Assembly (NCBI GenBank): GCA_001873675.1
Contig: MNZP01000112.1
Span: forward strand, 1-5,554
DNA length: 5,554 bases
DNA from: Syntrophaceae bacterium CG2_30_49_12
GTDB taxonomy: Bacteria; Desulfobacterota; Syntrophia; Syntrophales; CG2-30-49-12
Direction of reading: 5' to 3'
Below are positions 1-5,492 of the stretch, one piece after another. The translations under genes were made by a program, and so were the position numbers. The stretch's first letter is position 1. Every line of letters starts with the position of its first letter. Below the pieces are notes generated by a model. It had not been told where the DNA came from and did no database searches. It saw only the letters and a list, made by a program, of their open reading frames with translations.

Positions 1-2
1 TA

Positions 3-41
3 ACTTTAGGCACTTTAAACTTTAGCTCACTTTAGGCACTT
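3..41. repeat. Short direct repeats downstream of the mutase gene
   Basis: ACTTTAGGCACTT occurs exactly at 3-15 and again at 29-41 (26-base period). A related ACTTTAGCTCACTT lies between them at 19-32. The repeat occupies most of the 50 non-coding bases after the mutase stop and may continue beyond the left edge. No terminator hairpin is visible here. Confidence 0.6.
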
Positions 42-50
42 AACTTGTTT

Positions 51-1706
51 TTAACTTTCCTTGTACTCTCCGAAGACCTCTCTTAATGCGCCTGAAATCT
101 CTCCCAGGGAGGCATAGGACTTAACCGCCTCTAAGATAGGAGGGAGCATATTTTCCGTTCCCTCGGCTATTTTTTTGAGAACAGCCAGGACATCCTTTAC
201 CTTGCCCTGGTCCCTTTCCTTCTTTATCCTTGAAAGCTTTCCCCGTTGGTATTTCTCCACTTCAGGACTGATACGGAGGATATTCTGGAGGGGTTCTTCC
301 TCCACCTGGAATTGGTTGACCCCAACGATAATCCGTTTCTTCGTTTCGATCTCTTTCTGATATTGATAAGCGCTATCTCCAATCTCTTGTTGGATGTAAC
401 CTGCCTCGATGGCTTTGATGGCGCCGCCCATGCTGTCTATCTTTTCAATATATTTCATGGCTTTTTCCTCTATTTCATTTGTGAGGACTTCCAGGGCATA
501 AGAACCTCCCAGGAGATCCACCACATCGGCAACACCGCTCTCATAGGCAATGATTTGCTGTGTTCTCAGGGCAATCATCACAGAGTCTTCAGAAGGCAAA
601 GCGAAAGCTTCATCTCTTGAATTGGTGTGAAGCGACTGAGTTCCGCCCAATACGGCAGCCAGGGCCTGAAAGGCAACCCGCACCACGTTGTTATCGGGTT
701 GTTGCGCAGTGAGGGTACAGCCTGCCGTCTGGGTATGAAATCTTAACATACATGATTCATCCCTTTTTGCCTTAAAGCGCTCTTTCATGATTTTTGCCCA
801 AAGTTTTCGGGCTGCCCTGAATTTGGCAATTTCTTCGAGGAAATTGTTATGAGAGTTGAAGAAAAAAGAGAGTCTGGAGGCAAAGGAATCTACATCAAGA
901 CCAGCCTGTACGGCCGCCTCTACGTAGGCGATGCCGTCTGCCAGGGTAAAGGCCAGTTCCTGAACCGCGGAGGAACCTGCCTCGCGTATGTGATAACCGC
1001 TGATGCTGATGGTATTCCATCGTGGGATGTGGTCTTTACAGTAGGCGAAGATGTCTGTGATAATGCGCATCGAGGGAAAGGGCGGGAAGATATATGTCCC
1101 TCTGGCGGCATATTCTTTGAGGATATCGTTCTGGATCGTCCCCTGTAAAACTTCCGCCTTGACACCTTGTTTTTCTGCCACGGCGATATACATCGCAAGG
1201 AGGATGACCGCTGTAGAGTTGATCGTCATTGACGTCGAAACCTTGTCCATGGGGATGCCGTCGAAGAGGATCTCCATATCTTTCAAGGTATCAATGGCAA
1301 CACCGACTTTTCCCACCTCGCCTTCAGCGAGAGGATGATCGGAATCGTATCCGATCTGCGTGGGGAGGTCGAAGGCCACACTTAAGCCTGTCTGTCCATG
1401 GTCAAGAAGATACTTGTAACGTTTATTCGTCTCCTCCGCTGTGGCGAACCCCGCATACTGCCGCATCGTCCAGAAGCGCCCCCGGTACATCGTAGGCTGT
1501 ACCCCTCGGGTGAAGGGGTATTCTCCGGGGAATCCCAGATCACGGCAGTAGTCAATATCATCCGTATTTCGGGACGTATATAATCGCTCCATCTCGATCT
1601 GGGAAGTAGTTTTAAAGACAGGCTCTCTTTCCTTTGCCTTTGTAAGGACTTTATTCAGTGTTGTCTTTTCCCAGCGTTCCTGTTCTTCTCGAACGTTATT
1701 TCCCAT
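51..1706 (-). CDS. Methylmalonyl-CoA mutase large (catalytic) subunit, split type lacking the B12-binding domain
   Basis: Catalyses the adenosylcobalamin-dependent rearrangement of methylmalonyl-CoA and succinyl-CoA in the cytoplasm (propionate oxidation or formation). The 551 residues match the substrate-binding TIM-barrel part of the family: TMYRGR (72-77), RQYAGF (82-87), QGTIQNDILKE (188-198), SISGYH (234-239). With a constant offset of 5, residues known from the Propionibacterium enzyme are all present: Y84 (Tyr89), R202 (Arg207), Y238 (Tyr243), H239 (His244), R278 (Arg283). The Tyr/Arg pair argues for methylmalonyl-CoA and against isobutyryl-CoA mutase (Phe/Gln) or 2-hydroxyisobutyryl-CoA mutase (Ile/Gln). 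The protein ends near residue 551 with no DxHxxG cobalamin motif, so it needs a separate small B12-binding subunit, not visible in this window. The only plausible start is the ATG at 1706, preceded by AAGGGGGT. It lies 21 bp after mlaC, so it is probably the last visible gene of that transcript. Confidence 0.93.
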   Translation of the reverse strand: MGNNVREEQERWEKTTLNKVLTKAKEREPVFKTTSQIEMERLYTSRNTDDIDYCRDLGFPGEYPFTRGVQPTMYRGRFWTMRQYAGFATAEETNKRYKYLLDHGQTGLSVAFDLPTQIGYDSDHPLAEGEVGKVGVAIDTLKDMEILFDGIPMDKVSTSMTINSTAVILLAMYIAVAEKQGVKAEVLQGTIQNDILKEYAARGTYIFPPFPSMRIITDIFAYCKDHIPRWNTISISGYHIREAGSSAVQELAFTLADGIAYVEAAVQAGLDVDSFASRLSFFFNSHNNFLEEIAKFRAARKLWAKIMKERFKAKRDESCMLRFHTQTAGCTLTAQQPDNNVVRVAFQALAAVLGGTQSLHTNSRDEAFALPSEDSVMIALRTQQIIAYESGVADVVDLLGGSYALEVLTNEIEEKAMKYIEKIDSMGGAIKAIEAGYIQQEIGDSAYQYQKEIETKKRIIVGVNQFQVEEEPLQNILRISPEVEKYQRGKLSRIKKERDQGKVKDVLAVLKKIAEGTENMLPPILEAVKSYASLGEISGALREVFGEYKES

Positions 1707-1710
1707 GTTT

Positions 1711-1718
1711 ACCCCCTT
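1711..1718 (-). promoter_or_regulatory. Ribosome binding site of the mutase gene
   Basis: On the minus strand AAGGGGGT lies 4 bases before the ATG at 1706. It falls in the 21-bp gap after the mlaC stop. No promoter or terminator is apparent in that gap, which supports read-through from mlaC. Confidence 0.55.
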
Positions 1719-1727
1719 TTTTTCAAG

Positions 1728-2327
1728 TCACTTGTCTTTGAGCCTCTTGATCAATGCGTCGTAAGATGAAGAAGCTATGATCTCACTGAATTGGACTCGG
1801 TAATTGTTTACCGCACTTATTCCCTCAATAACCATATCATAGGCGAGCCACTGCTCTCCTTTCTTGAGCATACGGTAGTCCACTGTGGCCTCCGTTCCCT
1901 TTTTCTTGTTGACGACCTTCGTCTTGACGACAGCCCGGTTTCCATCGATGGTTTCATTTTCGTAAATAATCTGCTCACCTGAGTAAATATCAAGTTTCTC
2001 GCTGTAGGTTCGTTTCAAGAGATCGCGGAATAAATTGGTAAATTCCTCTTTTTCCTGCGGCGTCCGTTTTTTCCAGTGTATTGCCAATGCCCTCCTGCTG
2101 ACTTCCTGCCAGTTAATCATATCCTCAACAACATCCATTACCAATTCTCTGCGTTTTTCTTTTCTGTTCTGCAAGGCAGGATCATTTAAAATCTTCATGA
2201 CCAGATCGGATTTTGCCTTTATCTGCTCTGTTGGACCTGCTGCCAGGGAAGAGAACGCCAGCGCCAGAGACATCAAAAGCGTGAGCAGGCCAACAAAAAG
2301 ATATTTTGTAATTTTCATAATTTTCAT
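1728..2327 (-). CDS. mlaC: MlaC, periplasmic phospholipid-binding shuttle protein
   Basis: Soluble periplasmic carrier that moves phospholipids between MlaA at the outer membrane and the MlaFED complex at the inner membrane (Ttg2D/MlaC family). The product is 199 residues. It starts with a lysine-dotted n-region and a hydrophobic core (about 8-25), with a likely signal peptidase I site near SLA|A (about residue 29). Family traits seen: the helical stretch FRDLLKRTY (about 99-107) and the C-terminal block WLAYDMVIEGISAVNNYR (about 160-177) followed by QFSEII. I place the start at the ATG at 2327 because AAGGAG lies 10 bases before it. The longer reading from a TTG at 2351 would put that site inside the gene and add only MAKRRKTT. 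An ATG at 2318 is a less likely alternative. It lies 38 bp after mlaA and 21 bp before the mutase gene. Confidence 0.93.
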   Translation of the reverse strand: MKIMKITKYLFVGLLTLLMSLALAFSSLAAGPTEQIKAKSDLVMKILNDPALQNRKEKRRELVMDVVEDMINWQEVSRRALAIHWKKRTPQEKEEFTNLFRDLLKRTYSEKLDIYSGEQIIYENETIDGNRAVVKTKVVNKKKGTEATVDYRMLKKGEQWLAYDMVIEGISAVNNYRVQFSEIIASSSYDALIKRLKDK

Positions 2328-2337
2328 TGTTGTTTTT

Positions 2338-2343
2338 CTCCTT
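2338..2343 (-). promoter_or_regulatory. Shine-Dalgarno site deciding the mlaC start
   Basis: AAGGAG on the minus strand ends 10 bases before the ATG at 2327. Its position inside the extra codons of the TTG-initiated reading (2351) favours the shorter 199-residue MlaC. Confidence 0.65.
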
Positions 2344-2365
2344 TTTGCCAATCAGTCAAGCAAGG

Positions 2366-3331
2366 TTACTTCTTTATCTGGTTTCTTCGATATTCGAAAT
2401 AGGCGCTCCGCATGGAAACATAAGGATCAATGGCAGACTCCTTAAATTCCTCATACATACCGAGTGTTAAAGAAGTTTCATTGACCTTATCTGTCGCGGT
2501 CCCGATGGTGGGATAGGTTGTATTTACCTCAACAAATCCCAGATCCGTATGAGGATTTATATAAAACAGGGGATCGGCAAAAAAATCACCCGTCATACCG
2601 ATCGTATCCCGAAGGTTTGAAGGCCCAAAGAAGGGCCAAACAATATAAAATCCCTCTTTTACGCCGTACTTACCTAAGGTTTGGCCAAAGTCCTCCTGTG
2701 CTTTTTCCAGATGGAGAGAGTTTTTGGCCGGATCAAAGAGACCTAATACCCCCCAGGTTGTGTTGACGATAAACCTGGCCAGTTCAGTCCCCGCGCTTTT
2801 TAACTTTCCCTGGAGTGTACAATTTATGAAACGCACAGGTGTGGCGATGTTTGAAAGCGCATTCTTTACGGACAATCTTACCTTTTCCGGTAAAACGGCC
2901 TTATAACCCCTGGCGACGGGCTTCAATAAATAGAAATATAGCCTGTCATTGAATCGGAACATCAGATGGTTAAATGGTTTGAGAGGATCGGAAATGGTTT
3001 CTGTCTCCGCCTCTATCTCTTCCTCTTCCGTCGCCTCCTCCACGCCCCCATCTGCGGCTTCCCCAGACTTTAAAGCTGAAGGAGCTTCCGCTTCTGCATC
3101 CGATTTTTTTACCTCTGGCGGTTCAGGGCTTTCAATGGCTTTCTGTTCTCCTGCCGGAATCGGGTCGGCAACAGGCGCCATCCTGCGGATATCTTCACTG
3201 TCTCCCCCTGTTGACTCGCCCCGAATATCTTCTCCGGGAGGCGATGATTGTGCATACTGAGGGAAAACGGATGCAAAAACAAGCGCTATTGCTACTAAGG
3301 TCAGCAACTTGAGGAAGTACGGTTGTTTCAC
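2366..3331 (-). CDS. mlaA: MlaA (VacJ) outer-membrane lipid asymmetry protein, with acidic linker and no lipobox
   Basis: MlaA removes misplaced phospholipids from the outer leaflet of the outer membrane and passes them to MlaC. The 321-residue product begins with a signal peptide (hydrophobic core about 9-24). A linker rich in Glu, Asp, Pro, Ser and Ala follows (about 30-113, with a run of glutamates near 98-107), then the VacJ/MlaA domain (about 115-316). Motifs: DPLKPFNHLMFRFND (115-129), FIVNTTWGVLGLFDPA (187-202), EDFGQTLGKYGV (213-224), WPFFGPSNLRDT (232-243). E. coli MlaA is a lipoprotein. Here there is no cysteine near the signal peptide end (the only Cys is 171), so cleavage by signal peptidase I around AQS|S (about 29) is more likely. 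The start is a GTG at 3331; no other start would keep the signal peptide. A GAGGT lies 12 bases upstream, inside the end of mlaD. There are 5 bp between the mlaD stop and this start. Confidence 0.94.
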   Translation of the reverse strand: MKQPYFLKLLTLVAIALVFASVFPQYAQSSPPGEDIRGESTGGDSEDIRRMAPVADPIPAGEQKAIESPEPPEVKKSDAEAEAPSALKSGEAADGGVEEATEEEEIEAETETISDPLKPFNHLMFRFNDRLYFYLLKPVARGYKAVLPEKVRLSVKNALSNIATPVRFINCTLQGKLKSAGTELARFIVNTTWGVLGLFDPAKNSLHLEKAQEDFGQTLGKYGVKEGFYIVWPFFGPSNLRDTIGMTGDFFADPLFYINPHTDLGFVEVNTTYPTIGTATDKVNETSLTLGMYEEFKESAIDPYVSMRSAYFEYRRNQIKK

Positions 3332-3336
3332 TGCTT

Positions 3337-3792
3337 TTATTTTACCTCGTCGGACACCTTTCCGAAAATAAATTTGGATATGGCTTTTTCAAGGTCAAAG
3401 GGAGAGAGAGTTTCCTGGATTTTACCTTCAGCGGGGATTATGATATCCGAACCGCCGGGTGTTATCTCTATGTACTTTTCACCGACCAGTCCCTTGGTTT
3501 TTATCGCGGCAATGGCGTCGTCTTGTATCTGGACGTTGGACGTGATCTGGAGCTTTACCTTGGCCTGATAATCATCAAGGACAATTCCCTTGACCCTGCC
3601 GATATTTACCCCGGCGATCTGAACTTCCGCCCCGTCCTTGAGACCTCCCACATTGGTAAACACTGCGTAGAGAACCGTTCCTTTACCGCCCGTGATATCA
3701 AGTTTTCCCAATTTGACAGAGAGATAAGCCAGGCAGGCGATACCTACAAGGAAAAATATCCCCACCTGAAACTCCAGGTTAAATCTTTTCAT
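3337..3792 (-). CDS. mlaD: MlaD, MCE-domain substrate-binding protein of the Mla ABC complex
   Basis: MlaD is anchored in the inner membrane. In the family its MCE domains assemble as a hexameric ring on the MlaFE transporter, forming a hydrophobic channel for phospholipids in the periplasm. The 151-residue product has one N-terminal transmembrane helix (about 10-27) and a single MCE domain (about 37-117) with the family blocks FTNVGGLKDGAEV (45-57), AGVNIGRVKGI (60-70) and GLVGEKYIEITPG (101-113). A short, probably helical C-terminal segment follows (SPFDLEKAISKF, about 130-141). E. coli MlaD is 183 residues, so the tail here is short. I choose the ATG at 3792 because AAAGGAG lies 9 bases before it. 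An in-frame ATG at 3801 adds MII but directly abuts that site, which is too close to use it. The gene overlaps the end of mlaF by 14 bases, suggesting translational coupling. Confidence 0.94.
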   Translation of the reverse strand: MKRFNLEFQVGIFFLVGIACLAYLSVKLGKLDITGGKGTVLYAVFTNVGGLKDGAEVQIAGVNIGRVKGIVLDDYQAKVKLQITSNVQIQDDAIAAIKTKGLVGEKYIEITPGGSDIIIPAEGKIQETLSPFDLEKAISKFIFGKVSDEVK

Positions 3793-4522
3793 GATGATCA
3801 TCTCCTTTAAGAAAAAACTGTTTTACAAAAGGGTCTTCCGATGTTTTAATCTCCGTTGGGGTTCCGATAAGCTCTATCCTTCCTTCATTCAGTACGGCAA
3901 TTTTCTGGACAATGGAAAATATCTGGTAGATGTCGTGGGTAATGATGATGCCGGTGAATTTCAGCCGCTCATGGGTTTCCCTGATAAGATTATTTATAGA
4001 TTTGGCCGTTGCGGGATCAAGGCCGGTTGTAGGTTCATCAAAGAGCATAATCTCCGGATCCATGATAAGACAGCGGGCAAGGGCCACCCTCTTTTTCATT
4101 CCCCCGCTTAACTCGGCGGGGAATTTGCCCTCCACCTCCGATAAACCGACCTGGGCTAATTCAAAGAGGACCCTTTCTCTTATTTCATCTCTTTTCAGAC
4201 GGGTTTTTTCCCGCAGGGGAAAGGCTACATTATCAAACACATTGATGGAATCAAAGAGCGCCCCTCCCTGAAAAAGAAAACCGATTTTTTTTCGCAGTTG
4301 CTCTCTCGCCGGCCCGCGGCTTTGAGAAATGTCCTCCCCGTTAATAAGAACTTTACCGCGTTCAGCCCTGATGAGACCGACAATATGCTTTAATAGAACA
4401 GATTTTCCATGGCCGCTTTTACCGATCAAGGCCAGGATTTCTCCTTTTACCACCTTGAAAGTGATCCCCTTTAACACCTCAGTGCCATTTAGCGACTTAT
4501 GAAGATCAATTACCTCAATCAT
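3779..4522 (-). CDS. mlaF: MlaF, ATPase subunit of the Mla phospholipid ABC transporter
   Basis: Cytoplasmic ATPase that powers MlaE/MlaD lipid transport. The 247 residues hold a complete ABC nucleotide-binding domain: Walker A GKSGHGKS (34-41), Q-loop FQGGAL around Q85, signature LSGGM (138-142), Walker B IMLFDE (158-163), D-loop GLDP (167-170) and H-loop ITHD (H196). The C-terminus FVKQFFLKG (232-240) is typical of Mla/MCE-type ATPases. All catalytic residues are present. The ATG at 4522 follows the mlaE stop by a single base, and only a weak GGTG lies upstream, so translation probably relies on re-initiation after mlaE. The last codons (GDDHHEKI) overlap the mlaD ribosome binding site and start. 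In E. coli, MlaB binds this subunit; no mlaB is present here. Confidence 0.96.
   Translation of the reverse strand: MIEVIDLHKSLNGTEVLKGITFKVVKGEILALIGKSGHGKSVLLKHIVGLIRAERGKVLINGEDISQSRGPAREQLRKKIGFLFQGGALFDSINVFDNVAFPLREKTRLKRDEIRERVLFELAQVGLSEVEGKFPAELSGGMKKRVALARCLIMDPEIMLFDEPTTGLDPATAKSINNLIRETHERLKFTGIIITHDIYQIFSIVQKIAVLNEGRIELIGTPTEIKTSEDPFVKQFFLKGDDHHEKI
3802..3808 (-). promoter_or_regulatory. Shine-Dalgarno site for mlaD embedded in the end of mlaF
   Basis: AAAGGAG on the minus strand ends 9 bases before the ATG at 3792. It lies inside the last codons of mlaF (Lys-Gly-Asp region). This spacing favours the start at 3792 over the one at 3801. Confidence 0.7.
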
Positions 4523-4523
4523 T

Positions 4524-5294
4524 TTAGAATAACACCGATGTCATGAAATAATCCCATACGAGAACCAGTACGGAGGAGGTAACCACCGCGCCGGTAGTGG
4601 CTTTGCTGACTCCCTCCGCACCGTAACTTGTCGTAAATCCCTGATAGCAAGATATCCAGGTTACGATTAATCCGAAACTCAACGATTTGTATAGTCCAAT
4701 GGTGATATCTTTCACGCCGAGGAAATTGACCATTTCTCCGAAATAAGCGCCTTGACTGACACCAAGAAGTTGAACGCCTACCAGATAACCTCCCAGAATT
4801 CCCACCACATTGAAGATGGAGGCCAGTAGAGGAAAAGTGATGATCCCGGCCAGGATGTTGGGAACAATGAGGTACCGGTAAGGATTCAGGGCCATGACTT
4901 CCAGGGCGTCAATCTGCTCGGTGATTCTCATAATTCCTATTTCTGCTGCTATGGCTGATCCCGCTCTCCCCGTTATCATTAAAGCTGAGAGGACAGGCCC
5001 CAGTTCCCTGATAAGCGCAAGAGCGACGGTCGGACCAAGAAGGGCTTCCGCGCCGAATTTCTCCATCCCGTAATACGTTTGCAGTGTCAGAACCATCCCG
5101 GTAAAGCTCCCTGTAAGGATCACGATGAAAGAAGACTTCACACCGATAAAGCTGATCTGCTTGATGATTCTTCCAATCTTCAGGGGAGGGATGAAGGTCC
5201 AGAAAATAGCTGTCCCCAGAAAAACACCCGTTTTCCCCAGCTTTTCCACATTCGCAATGACGAAATTTCCCAATCTTTGAATTAGATTAACCAT
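4524..5294 (-). CDS. mlaE: MlaE, permease subunit of the Mla phospholipid ABC transporter
   Basis: Inner-membrane permease that forms the lipid-binding cavity and couples MlaF ATP hydrolysis to lipid movement through the MlaD ring. The 256-residue product has the usual family length. It has an amphipathic N-terminus and then hydrophobic helices at roughly 22-38, 54-76, 85-109, 141-174 (two passes or a long pair), 199-220 and 236-256. The family core is present: RELGPVLSALMITGRAGSAI (about 96-115) and AEIGIMRITEQIDALEVMAL (about 117-136), the MlaE/Ttg2B coupling region. I prefer the ATG at 5294, whose product begins MVNLIQRLG like other MlaE proteins. A TTG at 5303 would add MAF. Neither has a strong ribosome binding site, so the start is uncertain by 3 codons. 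It is the first gene of the cluster. No STAS domain is fused to it. Confidence 0.94.
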   Translation of the reverse strand: MVNLIQRLGNFVIANVEKLGKTGVFLGTAIFWTFIPPLKIGRIIKQISFIGVKSSFIVILTGSFTGMVLTLQTYYGMEKFGAEALLGPTVALALIRELGPVLSALMITGRAGSAIAAEIGIMRITEQIDALEVMALNPYRYLIVPNILAGIITFPLLASIFNVVGILGGYLVGVQLLGVSQGAYFGEMVNFLGVKDITIGLYKSLSFGLIVTWISCYQGFTTSYGAEGVSKATTGAVVTSSVLVLVWDYFMTSVLF

Positions 5295-5307
5295 AAAAGC
5301 CAATTTT

Positions 5308-5317
5308 GTGGTACCAC
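5308..5317. other. 10-bp perfect palindrome before mlaE
   Basis: GTGGTACCAC is a perfect palindrome 14 bases before the preferred mlaE start, downstream of the promoter-like hexamers. It could be an operator half or leader element, or chance. No regulator is recognised from it. Confidence 0.25.
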
Positions 5318-5323
5318 CGGATA

Positions 5324-5354
5324 AATATAGAAATAGTCAAGCTTTTTTTCTCAA
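5324..5354 (-). promoter_or_regulatory. Candidate promoter region of the mla operon
   Basis: Leftward, the sequence upstream of mlaE is AT-rich. It has a TTGAGA-like hexamer (5349-5354), seven A residues (5343-5349), a TTGACT hexamer (5335-5340) and TATATT (5324-5329). TTGAGA to TATATT is a 19-base gap, longer than ideal. TTGACT fits the -35 consensus better but has no good -10 at 16-18 bases. This is the only promoter-like stretch before the first gene, so the operon probably starts here, but the exact hexamers are unsure. Confidence 0.3.
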
Positions 5355-5370
5355 TTACTTGAGGTAATTG
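5352..5370. other. 7-bp-stem hairpin at the edge of the repeat element
   Basis: CAATTAC (5352-5358) pairs with GTAATTG (5364-5370) around a 5-base loop TTGAG. It overlaps the left arm of the long inverted repeat and lies just upstream of the promoter-like hexamers. On neither strand is it followed by a T run, so it is not a standard intrinsic terminator. Confidence 0.4.
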
Positions 5371-5492
5371 CAAAAGTCCCACCATGTCATTCCCGCGACG
5401 TTTTTGGGCGGGAATCTATTTGGTAACTGCTTGATATCATAGATGCCCGATAAAAGCATTCGGGCATGACAGAGCGTTTTGCAATTGCCTCA
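5360..5492. repeat. MITE/REP-like inverted-repeat element upstream of the mla operon
   Basis: A 133-bp non-coding element bounded by 16-bp inverted repeats with one mismatch: TGAGGTAATTGCAAAA at 5360-5375 against the reverse complement of 5477-5492. Nested inside is an 87-bp unit with ends TGTCAT (5385-5390) and ATGACA (5466-5471). It carries two perfect 8-bp stems: ATTCCCGC/GCGGGAAT (5389-5396 with 5408-5415) and ATGCCCGA/TCGGGCAT (5443-5450 with 5460-5467). The TGTCATTCCCGC...GGGCATGACA layout resembles intergenic palindromic repeats I associate with many proteobacterial and Desulfobacterota genomes. No transposase is encoded. No clear target-site duplication is seen outside the arms. Confidence 0.6.

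Noticed and set aside
849..1583. Several rightward open frames and one extra leftward frame (920-1198) opposite or within the mutase gene
   Set aside because: They are overlapped throughout by a full-length, motif-complete mutase gene. Their translations are compositionally odd and match no family.
51..1706. Isobutyryl-, 2-hydroxyisobutyryl- or ethylmalonyl-CoA mutase identity
   Set aside because: The residues at the specificity positions are Tyr84 and Arg202, as in methylmalonyl-CoA mutase, with RQYAGF rather than the RQIAGF-like version I associate with ethylmalonyl-CoA mutase.
1707..1727. Possible terminator between mlaC and the mutase gene because of the T/C-rich stretch
   Set aside because: No hairpin precedes it. 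On the coding strand the stretch is A-rich followed by GGGGG and works as a ribosome binding site.
2949..3260. Rightward 103-residue Ser/Ala-rich open frame
   Set aside because: It is the antisense of the acidic MlaA linker, whose Glu/Ala/Pro codons read as Ser/Gly/Ala runs on the other strand. No start context or family supports it.
3791..4271. Rightward open frames opposite mlaF
   Set aside because: mlaF carries every ABC ATPase motif in the leftward frame; these are antisense shadows.
5385..5471. The two GC-rich stem-loops as intrinsic terminators or as a small CRISPR array
   Set aside because: Neither stem is followed by a T run on either strand. There are no equal-length repeats with unique spacers. 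The nested symmetrical ends fit a repeat element better.
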